Part shown: piece after piece, positions 39,773 to 48,236 of the stretch
Layout: each line of letters opens with the position of its first letter
How positions within the stretch are numbered: position 1 is the first letter of the stretch
From: Bradyrhizobium sp. WSM471
GTDB taxonomy: Bacteria; Pseudomonadota; Alphaproteobacteria; Rhizobiales; Xanthobacteraceae
Length of the DNA: 64,000 nt
Reading direction: 5' to 3'
Assembly: GCF_000244915.1 (NCBI RefSeq)
Contig: NZ_CM001442.1
Span: 2,666,001-2,730,000 of the forward strand
Position numbers and translations under genes: made by a program
Notes under the pieces: generated by a model
What the model saw: the letters and a program-made list of their open reading frames with translations, nothing else
The model's database searches: none
What the model was told of the DNA's origin: nothing

Positions 39773-40108
39773 GATTTGGTTCCAATCGACAACAACAAGC
39801 TTTCGTGGGGCTTGAACCAGCCCAATTCCACGATTCCGTTGGCTCCATTATCGTTGAAATCTGCCACAATTCCAGCCTTACGAAGCTTCTACCGCGCTGC
39901 AAGACCTTACCTGTGGCTTTTCTGCCGCAAGTTTTACGGGTCAGAGTCGGTTTCTGGGCGAAACGGGGGGATGTGTCGATTCCGTGCCACAGTTGGGCCA
40001 CGGCGTCGCCACAAATGCAAACGCTCCGTTAATGTGCTTGTCATCATCAACTTGTCAGAATCGCGCTAAGGGCTGTCAGTCTGTCGCAGGCCCCTGCTGG
40101 AGTTGTGC
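39773..40108. other. 336-bp intergenic region between divergent genes
   Basis: No gene seen. It must hold the promoters of the L,D-transpeptidase (minus) and corA (plus). No EcfG match, riboswitch or strong hairpin was found; it is somewhat less GC-rich than the coding DNA. Confidence 0.6.
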
Positions 40109-41086
40109 ATGTTTTCTGTGTTCGTTCCCTCCGAGTCCTCTCTCAAGAAGGCCGTCGTCGAGGATCTCGCGGCAGTCCCGGAGCATGCGGTCTGGATCGA
40201 CCTGGTCAACCCGACTGCCGCCGAGGACAAGGCCGTCGAGAAGCTCTCGGGGATCGCAATCCCGACCCGGGAGGACATGCAGGAGATCGAGATCTCGAGC
40301 CGCCTCTATATGGAGAACGGCGCGCGCTACATGACCGCGACGCTGATGTGCCACTCCGATACCGATATGCCCCGGACCACGGCGGTGACGTTCATTCTCG
40401 GCGACCACCGCCTGGTGACGGTGCGCTATGACCAGCCCAAGCCCTTTGCGCTGGTCGAGGCCAAGCTGGCCCGGTCCTGCGCGCCGGCCGTCACCGGCGA
40501 GATGGTGCTGATGGAGCTGCTCGATGCCGTGATCGACCGCTGCGCCGACATCCTGGAGCGCTGCGGCGCCGAGATCGACCAGGTCTCGCATGACATCTTC
40601 GAGCCGGAGAGCGAGCGCCACGGTCACGCCAAGCAATATTCGCAAATCCTGATCTCGATCGGCCGCAAGGGCGATCTGACCTCCAAGGTTCGCGAGAGCC
40701 TGGTCTCGATCGGCCGCGTCGTCGCCTTCCTGTCGGCGGTGGTGGAGGGCGTGAAATGGTCGAAGGACATGCGCGAGCAGCTCAAGACCATGCAGCGCGA
40801 CGTGGTCTCGCTGACCGATCACGCCTCCTACCTCTCCAGCAAGATCACCTTCGTGCTCGACGCCATGCTCGGTGTCGTCAATCTCGAGCAGAACAACATC
40901 ATCAAGCTGTTTTCGGTCATGGCGGTTGTCCTGATGCCGCCGACGCTGATCGCCTCGATCTACGGCATGAACTTCAAGTCGATGCCGGAACTCGAATGGG
41001 CGCACGGTTATCCGTTCGCGCTGGTCTTGATGCTGATCGCGGCGATCGTTCCGTACTGGATCTTCAAGTGGAAGAAGTGGCTGTAA
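40109..41086 (+). CDS. corA: CorA-type magnesium/divalent cation channel
   Basis: 325 residues: N-terminal cytosolic alpha/beta domain, long stalk helix, and two C-terminal membrane helices with the signature YGMNF (near residue 292) that forms the selectivity loop; the C-terminus is basic (IFKWKKWL). It is a homopentameric channel for Mg2+ (also Co2+, Ni2+). The start at ATG 40109 (MFSVFVPSES) fits family N-termini. Length is normal. It is monocistronic. Confidence 0.95.
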   Translation: MFSVFVPSESSLKKAVVEDLAAVPEHAVWIDLVNPTAAEDKAVEKLSGIAIPTREDMQEIEISSRLYMENGARYMTATLMCHSDTDMPRTTAVTFILGDHRLVTVRYDQPKPFALVEAKLARSCAPAVTGEMVLMELLDAVIDRCADILERCGAEIDQVSHDIFEPESERHGHAKQYSQILISIGRKGDLTSKVRESLVSIGRVVAFLSAVVEGVKWSKDMREQLKTMQRDVVSLTDHASYLSSKITFVLDAMLGVVNLEQNNIIKLFSVMAVVLMPPTLIASIYGMNFKSMPELEWAHGYPFALVLMLIAAIVPYWIFKWKKWL

Positions 41087-41272
41087 TAGCTACCGAGACC
41101 TTACGCCCGACGCAGAGACCTGGTGCCTGGTGTCGCAGAATAGAGCGGGATTGCGGCCGCACGGCGATGTGTGCTCGCCGCCCCAATTCCTCCGGTAAAA
41201 TTTGAGCAGTGGGCTGAACGTTTACGCGAAGCTTGTCTGCGATAAGGAGCAGGTAAGCCGCGAGGAACAACC

Positions 41273-41491
41273 ATGGTTGAAAAACACATAACGACGCCCC
41301 CCAACGTCATCGATCTGGCGAGCTATCGCCACGTCGTGGCGAGCGGCAAGGCGTCGTCGATGTCGGCACGCATGTGCCGGCACTGTGGTGCTCCGCTGCT
41401 CGACGGTGAGAACGACGACGATTGCTCGACCGCAATCAGCACGGCCGCTCCGCAGCCACGCGAGAGGTCACGTCGGATTCGACTCGATTGA
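41273..41491 (+). CDS. Small CxxC-containing protein
   Basis: 72 residues (MVEKHITTPPNVIDLASYRH...). A CRHCGAPL motif followed later by DDDCS could bind Zn as a half knuckle. The ends are disordered, and the C-terminus is Arg-rich (RERSRRIRLD). GAGGAACAACC precedes the ATG. The VIDLASYR box recurs in small uncharacterised rhizobial proteins. No partner is evident nearby. Confidence 0.65.
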   Translation: MVEKHITTPPNVIDLASYRHVVASGKASSMSARMCRHCGAPLLDGENDDDCSTAISTAAPQPRERSRRIRLD

Positions 41492-41573
41492 GGAACGGAA
41501 GCTAAGGGCGATCCAGGTCTTGCGGCGGCGTTGTCTGGATCGCCTTGCTTCCCCGGCGTTGTTTCCAACATCT

Positions 41574-41602
41574 CATTGCGAGGAGCGCTTGCGCTCGCAA
41601 TG
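41574..41602. repeat. Short hairpin repeat (CATTGCGAG type)
   Basis: cattgcgag / ctcgcaatg with an inner gcgc pair, located directly after the SDR stop (41605). It is a second, different class of dispersed hairpin common in this group and a likely transcript end. Confidence 0.65.
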
Positions 41603-41604
41603 AC

Positions 41605-42357
41605 CTACACGTGCTGGCCGCCGTTGATGTGGATCTCGGCGCCGTTGACGTAAGACGAGGTGTCCGTGCACAGCACGTAGATGATCTTGGCGACCTCGTC
41701 GGGCGTGCCGAGCCGGTGCATCGGGATCTGCTGGTCGACGATCTTCTCGGTACCCGGCGACAGGATCGAGGTGTCGATCTCGCCCGGCGCGATCGCGTTG
41801 ACGCGCACGCCGACGCGGCCGAAATCGGAGGCCATCTCGCGCGTCAGGGATGCCAGCGCGGCCTTCGAGGTTGCGTAGGCGGCGCCTGCGAAGGGATGCA
41901 CGCGCGAGCCCGCGATCGAGGTGACGTTCACGACAGAGCCCTTGGCCGTCTTCAGTTCCTCGATCAGCCCGCGCGCCATCATGATCGGCGCGAAGAAGTT
42001 GACGTTGAACACATGCGTCCAGGTGTCGAGGTCGGTGTCGATCGAGCCGAGCCTGGAGCCGCCGGCGCCCTTCGGTGAGATCGCGGCGTTGTTGACCAGC
42101 GCATGCAGCATCCCGCCTTCGAGACGGTCGCGGATGTCGGAGATCGCGCGGGTGGTATCGGCGGGGGTGGCGAGGTCGACCTGGATATGGTCCTCAGGGC
42201 CCGCATCCCAGGGACAATCCTCCGGGAACGGATGTCGCGAGCAGGTGATGACGCGCCAGCCGGCCGAGGAGAAACGGATCACGGTGGCATGGCCGATGCC
42301 GCGGCTCGCCCCGGTCAGGAGCAGCGTACGGCGCGGCGCGTTGGAAGGCTGCGGCAT
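41605..42357 (-). CDS. SDR family oxidoreductase
   Basis: 250 residues, classical SDR: LLTGASRGIGHATVIRFSSA (TGxxxGIG cofactor loop), NNAA near residue 90, Ser in VVNVTSIAGSRVH, catalytic YATSK, and the PG loop IAPGEIDTSI. Absence of an acidic residue right after strand 2 (TCSRHPFPED) suggests NADP(H). Substrate unknown. C-terminal SSYVNGAEIHINGGQHV is typical. Flanked by two hairpin repeats, it appears monocistronic. Confidence 0.9.
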   Translation of the reverse strand: MPQPSNAPRRTLLLTGASRGIGHATVIRFSSAGWRVITCSRHPFPEDCPWDAGPEDHIQVDLATPADTTRAISDIRDRLEGGMLHALVNNAAISPKGAGGSRLGSIDTDLDTWTHVFNVNFFAPIMMARGLIEELKTAKGSVVNVTSIAGSRVHPFAGAAYATSKAALASLTREMASDFGRVGVRVNAIAPGEIDTSILSPGTEKIVDQQIPMHRLGTPDEVAKIIYVLCTDTSSYVNGAEIHINGGQHV

Positions 42358-42374
42358 GAAGGTCTTTCAGGTTG

Positions 42375-42444
42375 GAGCATGATCTGGATCCGGAGGGCCG
42401 CGTTAGCGCAAAACGTGCAGCGGCTTTACGAAAGGATCATGCTC
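42375..42444. repeat. Palindromic repeat with GAGCATGATC ends
   Basis: gagcatgatc (42375-42384) and gatcatgctc (42435-42444) form perfect 10-bp arms with a 50-nt interior containing ggatccggag. It has the same end motif as the unit at 44692. Confidence 0.75.
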
Positions 42445-42454
42445 GAACAAAATA

Positions 42455-43096
42455 CTAGGGATACATCCGCGTCTTGGACCATTTCTGGCCGGCCGCGTCA
42501 CGGCGAAATTCGATGCGGTCGTGCAGACGGAATGGGCGATCATGCCAGAACTCGATACGCGACGGCGTGATACGCCAGCCGCTCCAGCCCGGCGGCCGTG
42601 GCACCTCGCCGATCATGTGCTTGGCGGCGACCTTGGCGATCGCCTGCTCGAACGCGAAGCGGCTCTCCAGCTCCTGCGACTGCTTGCTCGCCCAGGCGCC
42701 GATCTGCGCCTGCTTCGGGCGGGTGGCGAAATAGGCATCGGCCTCGGCCTCGGTCACCGGCGTCACGTTGCCGCGGATGCGGACCTGACGGCGCAGCGAC
42801 TTCCAGTGAAAAAGTAACGCCGCCTTAGGATTTGCGGCGAGTTCGCGGCCCTTCTGGCTGGCGATGTGGCTGTAGAAGACGAAACCATCGATATCGAAGC
42901 CCTTCATCAGCACCATGCGCACGTCCGGCAGGCCGTCGGGGTCGACGGTGGCGAGCGCCATGGCGTTCGGATCGTTCGGCTCGCTCTTGATGGCTTCGTT
43001 CAGCCAGGCCTCGAACAGCGCAAACGGCTCGTCGGCGGCGGTGAAATCACCGGATGTTAAGGGTGTCTGGTGTTTCATCGAGGTCGTGTCGGTCAT
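42455..43096 (-). CDS. pdxH: Pyridoxamine 5'-phosphate oxidase
   Basis: 213 residues with PdxH hallmarks: [20 protein letters not shown] (FMN/substrate strand), [33 protein letters not shown], and the C-terminal W-G-x-R-(I/V)-x-P box ([20 protein letters not shown]) with DRIEFRRD. It oxidises pyridoxine/pyridoxamine phosphate to PLP with FMN and O2. Slightly short but complete. It is divergent from the surface-antigen-like gene. Confidence 0.95.
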   Translation of the reverse strand: MTDTTSMKHQTPLTSGDFTAADEPFALFEAWLNEAIKSEPNDPNAMALATVDPDGLPDVRMVLMKGFDIDGFVFYSHIASQKGRELAANPKAALLFHWKSLRRQVRIRGNVTPVTEAEADAYFATRPKQAQIGAWASKQSQELESRFAFEQAIAKVAAKHMIGEVPRPPGWSGWRITPSRIEFWHDRPFRLHDRIEFRRDAAGQKWSKTRMYP

Positions 43097-43137
43097 GTCT
43101 GGGGTCCGAGTTGCGTCCTGCGGTCCAAAACGCGCTG

Positions 43138-43617
43138 GTGTCTGCTACCGCCCTATATAGGGTATGGGGACGCGTTGGCCTATTGGCGATCCGGCCATCC
43201 GGCTTCGTCATGACGATCATTCTGATCGGGCTCGGCACCGGCGGTTGCAGCTTTTCCCGCAATGAAAAGAGTGCCTACGCCAAGGCCGACGACAGCGATC
43301 TCACCGGCTCGATCGCAATGCCGGCCAGAGTGGCGGCACCGACCGAGACCGATCTCGCCTTCGCCCGCAACGCCGCCTCCGACGTCCTCAGCAAGAACGA
43401 CAAGGATTCCAGCCAGCATTGGGAGAATCCGGAAACCGGGGCGCGCGGTTCGGTCACGCCGATCGCGCAAGCCTATGCCGCCGAGGACGGCCGCAGGTGC
43501 CGCGACTTCCTGGCGAGCTACGTCAACGGCAGCACCGAAAGCTGGCTCCAGGGCGCCGGCTGCCAAAGCAGCCGTGGCAGTTGGGAGATTCATACGCTAA
43601 AGCCGTGGCGGAGCTAG
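43138..43617 (+). CDS. RT0821/Lpp0805-type surface lipoprotein
   Basis: 159 residues from GTG 43138, or 135 from ATG 43210. A hydrophobic stretch [20 protein letters not shown] contains a lipobox (GTGGC). The mature domain ends with the family's signature: [20 protein letters not shown], then [13 protein letters not shown]. Members are 17-kDa-antigen-like outer-membrane lipoproteins of unknown function. The start is uncertain: the shorter form has no basic n-region, so the GTG start is kept. It is divergent from pdxH. Confidence 0.75.
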   Translation: MSATALYRVWGRVGLLAIRPSGFVMTIILIGLGTGGCSFSRNEKSAYAKADDSDLTGSIAMPARVAAPTETDLAFARNAASDVLSKNDKDSSQHWENPETGARGSVTPIAQAYAAEDGRRCRDFLASYVNGSTESWLQGAGCQSSRGSWEIHTLKPWRS

Positions 43618-43726
43618 GAATCGCTTCACCAGGCTAGTTGCAAAAATACCACTCGCCCCCCACATGAGACGCAGGTGGGGCGGGGAGCCCTTTGAACAAT
43701 TCGATTTCTTGAAGGAGACGTGACGG

Positions 43727-44689
43727 ATGCGCGACCCCTATGAGGTCTTGGGGGTGCCGCGGAGCGCCAACGCTGCCGCGATCAAGAGCGCCTATCGCAA
43801 GCTTGCCAAGAAGCACCATCCCGACAGCAACAAGAACGACCCGAAGGCGGCCGAGCGCTTTGCTGAGCTCAATACGGCCAACGAGATCCTCGGCGACGAG
43901 GACAAACGCAAGCAATTCGATCGCGGCGAGATCGACGCCGACGGCAAGCCGCGCTTCCAGGGCTTTCCGGGCGGCGGCGGGCCGCGCGGTCGCGCCGGTC
44001 CTGGCGGGTTCGAGAGCTATACGTTCCGCGGTGGCGGCGCGGGCCCTGGTCCGGGCGGCGGCGCGTTCGAGGACATTCTCAACAGCATGTTCGGCGGTGG
44101 GCAGCGTCCGCGCCCCGGGGCCGGCGGCGGTGCCCAATTCGAGTTCGACACCGGCGGGATCGGGCTCGATCTCGACGTCACTGTCGCCATGACCGTCTCG
44201 CTGGAAGAGGCGGTCAAGGGCGGCGAGAAGCGCGTCCGGCTACCGAATGGCAAGGAACTCAACGTCAAGATTCCGGCCGGCGTGACCGAGGGTCAGCAGA
44301 TCCGGTTGCGGGGACAGGGCGAGAGCGCTCAGGGCCATCCGCCGGGCGATCTCCTGATCACGATCGGCATCGCACCGCATCCGTTCTTCAAGATCGAGGG
44401 CGCCGATCTCAGGATCGACCTGCCGGTCACGCTTTACGAGGCGGTGCTCGGCGGCAAGGTCCGGGTGCCCACCCTCGGCAATGCCGTGGAGCTTTCGGTC
44501 CCGCAAAACACCTCCAGTGGCCGGACCTTCCGCCTTAAGGGCAAGGGATTGCCGAAAGCTGGCGGAACCGGGGATCTCTTTGTCACTGTCAGGATTATGC
44601 TACCGGACGGGAACGACGCCGAGCTTGAAGCATTGATGGAGAAGTGGCGGGACCAGCACCCCTACAATCCACGTAGCGGGCTTGGCTAA
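43727..44689 (+). CDS. DnaJ C-terminal domain protein (CbpA-like, no zinc finger)
   Basis: 320 residues: J domain ([23 protein letters not shown] in KHHPDSN), a Gly/Phe-rich linker ([14 protein letters not shown]) and two beta-sandwich substrate-binding domains ([40 protein letters not shown]). There is no CxxCxGxG zinc module, so it is a class B/CbpA-type co-chaperone for DnaK, not the housekeeping DnaJ. GAAGGAGACG precedes the ATG. A CATGATCCGGAAAA hairpin follows the stop. Confidence 0.93.
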   Translation: MRDPYEVLGVPRSANAAAIKSAYRKLAKKHHPDSNKNDPKAAERFAELNTANEILGDEDKRKQFDRGEIDADGKPRFQGFPGGGGPRGRAGPGGFESYTFRGGGAGPGPGGGAFEDILNSMFGGGQRPRPGAGGGAQFEFDTGGIGLDLDVTVAMTVSLEEAVKGGEKRVRLPNGKELNVKIPAGVTEGQQIRLRGQGESAQGHPPGDLLITIGIAPHPFFKIEGADLRIDLPVTLYEAVLGGKVRVPTLGNAVELSVPQNTSSGRTFRLKGKGLPKAGGTGDLFVTVRIMLPDGNDAELEALMEKWRDQHPYNPRSGLG

Positions 44690-44691
44690 CG

Positions 44692-44733
44692 CATGATCCG
44701 GAAAAGCGTGTAGCGGTTTTCCGGAAAGTCATG
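44692..44733. repeat. Palindromic repeat, CATGATCCGGAAAA type
   Basis: catga ... tcatg outer arms and ccggaaaa / ttttccgg inner arms. This motif is widespread in rhizobial intergenic DNA and resembles the ends of the unit at 42375. Confidence 0.75.
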
Positions 44734-45097
44734 TGCAAACAAGAGCTGAAGCGCGATTGATCGCGCTTTGGGCGAGATCGGCAGCTGAAGGGGTTCTCCT
44801 AAAGACTGAGAGCGTCGTCCATCGAGATGATGCTCATCATATGCCCGAGGCGTGGTAGCCCTTCTTGGCTCACGTGCTCGACGTGTCGGCTGTCCGGCGG
44901 GGCAGCCGATAAAAAGGTGCGGCCTCGAGAGGGGGACCAGCGCGGTACCAAAAACCCCAATCGAGGCCGCCCGCGTCGATCGGCGGATCGAACGCTGCTC
45001 ATTTTCGCGTGATCATCCGGTGCGATAATGAGACGCGCCGATGTCTTCATTCCAAATTTTCAATGTCGGAATCGAGGCACCGCGTTTGCGTGGTTGT
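44734..45097. other. Gene-free region with a 10-bp inverted repeat
   Basis: No convincing gene. gcggcctcga (44922-44931) and tcgaggccgc (44962-44971) are perfect arms around agggggaccagc...aaaaacccc, which could extend the stem. Short frames on both strands (for example minus 44799-45050) have no recognisable similarity. It may encode a structured RNA or be a decayed gene. Confidence 0.4.
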
Positions 45098-45868
45098 CTA
45101 GGTGCCGTTTTTCTCTGCCTGGTCGTAGACCGCTTGCGCCACTTTGGTCAGCCGATCGCGGTCGCTGCCACCGCTGACGACGTAGCCGACGCCGCGCTCG
45201 GCCCAGAACAGCGCCTCGTCCTTGTCCGTTCTGGCGTAGCGCATCTGCGTCGCGCCATTCTCGGTCTTGGCGGTGTAGATCGTGTACCGCTCGCCCGAGG
45301 CGCCCTCATACATCAGGAACGACGCCGGCCCGTTCGGCCCCGGCAAGAGCCGGCCACCGACGAGCTTCAGTCCACTCGCCTCCAGGTTCGGTGCAAACAC
45401 GGTCCAGCCGCAGCGTCTGGTCAGCCAGGCCTGGAGGTGGTCGCGCTCGTTGCCGCCGACCTCGACGGGATGGCGAACCTCGACGACATAGAGGCGGTGG
45501 GCGTCGAGTGCGTCGGTCGTAAAGCTCTGGAAGGTCGAGGGCGCGTTGGCGGCGCCATGCGCCACCCAGCCGGCGGTGCCGCCGGCGACGAAGGCAACCA
45601 GCACGGCCGCGGCGGCGCCATAGAGCCAGTGCCGCGGGCGGCGCTCCAGCCGTTCGAGCTCGAGCCGCGCCGGCACCGGCTCCTGGGCGACGGAATCGTA
45701 GCGGGCGTGCAGCATCTCGGCCATGGCGCGCCAGGACTGCACGCGCTCGCCATCCTCAGGCTGCGCGGCAAGCCAGGCCTCGACATCGGCGCGGCGCTCG
45801 GCCGGCAGCTCGCCGTCGACATAGGCGTGCAGTTCGTCCTCGGTCACTGGGATCTTGCGGTCGTTCAT
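45098..45868 (-). CDS. Transmembrane anti-sigma factor
   Basis: 256 residues from ATG 45868. The N-terminal cytosolic part has VTEDELHAYVDGELPAERRA, the anti-sigma/zinc-finger-like helix pattern (ZAS-like, without the Cys pair). One membrane helix follows at about 90-112 (WLYGAAAAVLVAFVAGGTAG), then a periplasmic sensor domain of about 140 residues (VGGNERDHLQAWLTRRCGWT). It sits 106 bp downstream of the ECF sigma gene on the same strand, the standard arrangement. It presumably holds the sigma factor at the membrane until an envelope signal arrives. Confidence 0.9.
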   Translation of the reverse strand: MNDRKIPVTEDELHAYVDGELPAERRADVEAWLAAQPEDGERVQSWRAMAEMLHARYDSVAQEPVPARLELERLERRPRHWLYGAAAAVLVAFVAGGTAGWVAHGAANAPSTFQSFTTDALDAHRLYVVEVRHPVEVGGNERDHLQAWLTRRCGWTVFAPNLEASGLKLVGGRLLPGPNGPASFLMYEGASGERYTIYTAKTENGATQMRYARTDKDEALFWAERGVGYVVSGGSDRDRLTKVAQAVYDQAEKNGT

Positions 45869-45974
45869 ATCGATCGTCTCTGGCTCTGCGGCCCAAAATG
45901 TTCTTCGTGGTTCAACTGCGCCGCTTCCCATGCCATGCAGGAGAAACGACCGGCGCGATGCATCAATCCTGCCA

Positions 45975-46463
45975 TCATTTCACCCGCCTGAGCGCCGGGC
46001 GCTCACCCTCCAGCGAGGCTTTAACGTGGGCGCGGGCGCGTGCCAGGCGCGACATCACGGTGCCGATCGGCACGCCCTGGATGTCGGCGACCTCGCGGTA
46101 GCTCATGCCCTCCAGCATCACCAGGAGCAGCACCGAGCGTTGCTCCTCGACGAGCGTCGCCAGCGCCCTCTCGATATCGCGCCCTTCGGCTTCGGTCCCG
46201 CTGGCATCCGGGTTGTTCTCCGTCAGCTGCATGAATTGCGGCCGTCGTGCCAGCGAGCGCCGCCGGTTCTTGTTGAGGTTGGTCAGGATCGTATAGAGCC
46301 AGCTCCTGACGTCGCCCCCGAGGAAGAGGCGCTCCGAACGCAGCGCCCGCACCAGCGTATCCTGCACTAGATCGTCGGCCGCATCCGCCTCGCGCGTGAG
46401 CGCGCGGGCGTAGCGGCGCAACGCCGGGATCATGGCTTCAACACTCTGGCGAAACGCACTCAT
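45975..46463 (-). CDS. ECF RNA polymerase sigma factor
   Basis: 162 residues from ATG 46463. Region 2 (ALRRYARALTREADAADDLV, DTLVRALRSERLFLGGDVRS, WLYTILTNLNKNRRRS) and region 4 (LATLVEEQRSVLLLVMLEGM, SYREVADIQGVPIGTVMSRL) are complete. It is paired with the membrane anti-sigma factor just downstream. It is not the EcfG general-stress sigma, which is normally linked to nepR/phyR; neither is present here. The palindrome CCGGAA-N6-TTCCGG and a GGAAT...TGTT pair upstream may mark an autoregulated promoter. Confidence 0.92.
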   Translation of the reverse strand: MSAFRQSVEAMIPALRRYARALTREADAADDLVQDTLVRALRSERLFLGGDVRSWLYTILTNLNKNRRRSLARRPQFMQLTENNPDASGTEAEGRDIERALATLVEEQRSVLLLVMLEGMSYREVADIQGVPIGTVMSRLARARAHVKASLEGERPALRRVK

Positions 46464-46516
46464 TGCGGTCTTGACGTCCTGATGTCGGCGCGAGCGCCAC
46501 AACGTTCATAACACCC

Positions 46517-46534
46517 GACCGGAACGGCTATTCC
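46517..46534. promoter_or_regulatory. Palindrome upstream of the ECF sigma gene
   Basis: CCGGAA-N6-TTCCGG, 54 bp upstream of the sigma ATG. On the minus strand GGAAT, a 16-nt spacer and TGTT follow, resembling an ECF promoter. Confidence 0.4.
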
Positions 46535-46635
46535 GGCGCTTGAAACAGCGTTAACGCCGCGTATTAGGACTGTACCGCAACGGAGGGCTGGTGTACCTCC
46601 AAACCTCACCGGGAGCTCGACGGGACGTTAGCAAA

Positions 46636-47451
46636 ATGGCGCAGAATTCAGGTCTGATGCAAGGCAAGCGGGGCGTGGTCCTCGGCGTTGCCAACAACCG
46701 CTCGATCGCCTGGGGCATTGCCAAGGCATGCCACGCGGCCGGCGCCGAGCTCGCCTTCACCTATCAGGGCGATGCGCTGAAGAAGCGCGTCGAGCCGCTC
46801 GCCGCCGAGATCGGCGGGCTCGTGCTCGGCCATTGCGACGTCACCGATGCCGCGACCATCGATGCCGCCTTCGCGGTGCTGAAGGAGAAGTGGGGCAAGA
46901 TCGACTTCCTGGTGCATGCGATCGCCTATGGCGAGCAGCTCGACGGCCGCTACGTCGACACCACGCAGGAGAATTTTTCGAAGTCGCTGCTGATCTCCTG
47001 CTATTCGTTCACAGCCGTGGCGCAGCGCGCCGAGAAGCTGATGACCGACGGCGGCTCGCTCATCACGCTCAGCTATTACGGCGCCGAGAAGTGGATGCCG
47101 CACTACAACGTCATGGGCGTCGCGAAAGCGGCGCTCGAAGCGAGCGTGCGTTATCTCGCCGCCGATCTCGGCGAGAAGAACATCCGCGTCAACGCGATCT
47201 CGGCGGGGCCGATCAAGACCCTCGCGGCGTCCGGTATCGGCGATTTCAGATATATCCTGAAGTGGAACGAGGCCAACGCGCCGCTGCGGCGCAACGTCTC
47301 CACGGAAGACGTCGGCGGCAGCGCGCTGTATTTCCTCTCCGACCTCTCGCGCGGCGTCACCGGCGAGGTGCACCACGTCGATTCCGGCTATCACGTGCTC
47401 GGCATGAAGCGCCCGGACGCGCCTGACATTTCGTTCGGCGCGAAGGACTAG
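46636..47451 (+). CDS. fabI: Enoyl-[acyl-carrier-protein] reductase (NADH)
   Basis: 271 residues from ATG 46636. FabI motifs: GVANNRSIAWGIAKACHAAG (cofactor loop), FLVHAIAYGEQLDGRY, and the catalytic SYYGAEKWMPHYNVMGVAKA (Tyr-x6-Lys). It catalyses the last reduction in each round of fatty-acid elongation and is the target of triclosan. GTTAGCAAA before the ATG is a weak ribosome-binding site; the ATG matches family length. It is followed 14 bp later by the phosphatase gene and may be co-transcribed with it. Confidence 0.95.
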   Translation: MAQNSGLMQGKRGVVLGVANNRSIAWGIAKACHAAGAELAFTYQGDALKKRVEPLAAEIGGLVLGHCDVTDAATIDAAFAVLKEKWGKIDFLVHAIAYGEQLDGRYVDTTQENFSKSLLISCYSFTAVAQRAEKLMTDGGSLITLSYYGAEKWMPHYNVMGVAKAALEASVRYLAADLGEKNIRVNAISAGPIKTLAASGIGDFRYILKWNEANAPLRRNVSTEDVGGSALYFLSDLSRGVTGEVHHVDSGYHVLGMKRPDAPDISFGAKD

Positions 47452-47465
47452 TTTCTGAATCTGGA

Positions 47466-48065
47466 ATGCCCGTGCCCACGATCTATTATCTGCGCCATGG
47501 CGAGACCGAGTGGAATGCGCTCGGGAGGCTTCAGGGCACCAGGGACATTCCGCTGAACGCGCGCGGTCGCGATCAGGCCGTGCAGGCCGGCGGCATTCTC
47601 GCCGATCTGTTCAAGCGCGAAGGCCGCGACAAGGCAGCATTACCCTACGTGTCGAGTCCGCTTGGCCGCGCGCGAGAGACCATGGAACTGGCGCGGAGCA
47701 AGCTCGAACTGCCGACTGCGGATTATGCGCTCGACGATCGCCTGCGTGAGATCGGCTACGGTACCTGGGAGGGGCTGACGCTGGCCGAGAGCGAGGCCTC
47801 CGATCCCGAGATCTACGCCCGGCGCCTCGCTGACAAATGGACGGTGGGCCCCGCGGGCGGGGAGACTTACGCCGATGTGCAGGTCCGAGTGCGCGCCTGG
47901 TACGACCAGCTCCGTACAGACACCGTCGCGGTCGCCCATGGTGGGACCTGCCGGGCCCTGATGGTTTCACTCGGCCTTGAGACGCCGGCGAGCGCGGCCG
48001 AACTCTATATCGAGCAGGGCGCCGTCTACGTGTTCCGGGACGGGCGGCTGGAGAAGTTTAGTTAA
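47466..48065 (+). CDS. Histidine phosphatase (phosphoglycerate-mutase-like)
   Basis: 199 residues: catalytic LRHGETEWNALGRLQGTRDI (phospho-His in RHGE), YVSSPLGRARETMELAR (second Arg) and VAHGGTCRALMVSLGL (second His). This is a small alpha-ribazole-phosphatase/PGM-like enzyme, cytoplasmic; the substrate may be a sugar phosphate or nucleotide. It begins 14 bp after fabI. The start at ATG 47466 or GTG 47472 makes little difference. Confidence 0.88.
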   Translation: MPVPTIYYLRHGETEWNALGRLQGTRDIPLNARGRDQAVQAGGILADLFKREGRDKAALPYVSSPLGRARETMELARSKLELPTADYALDDRLREIGYGTWEGLTLAESEASDPEIYARRLADKWTVGPAGGETYADVQVRVRAWYDQLRTDTVAVAHGGTCRALMVSLGLETPASAAELYIEQGAVYVFRDGRLEKFS

Positions 48066-48071
48066 GCAACT

Positions 48072-48150
48072 GTCATTCCGGGGCGCCCGAAGGGGCGAAC
48101 CCGGAATCTCGAGATTCCGGGTTCGATGCTTTGCATCGCCCCGGAATGAC
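48072..48150. repeat. Dispersed palindromic repeat (two hairpins)
   Basis: gtcattccggggcgcccgaa at one end and ccccggaatgac at the other, with a central ccggaatctc/gagattccgg palindrome. Same family as 35088 and 36166. Confidence 0.85.
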
Positions 48151-48236
48151 GGAACTAGGGTTGAACCCAATGCTCCTCGGCGCTACGACGTTGACCAACG
48201 TCCGTGCAAAACGTCAACGCCAAGCGGCAGTTCGCG

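Noticed and set aside
44799..45050. 83-codon minus-strand frame in the gene-free region
   Set aside because: Basic, low-similarity product, no ribosome-binding site, overlapping an inverted repeat; too weak to call.
45975..46463. Identity of the ECF sigma gene with EcfG itself
   Set aside because: It is paired with a membrane anti-sigma factor, and no nepR or phyR is nearby, which argues against EcfG.
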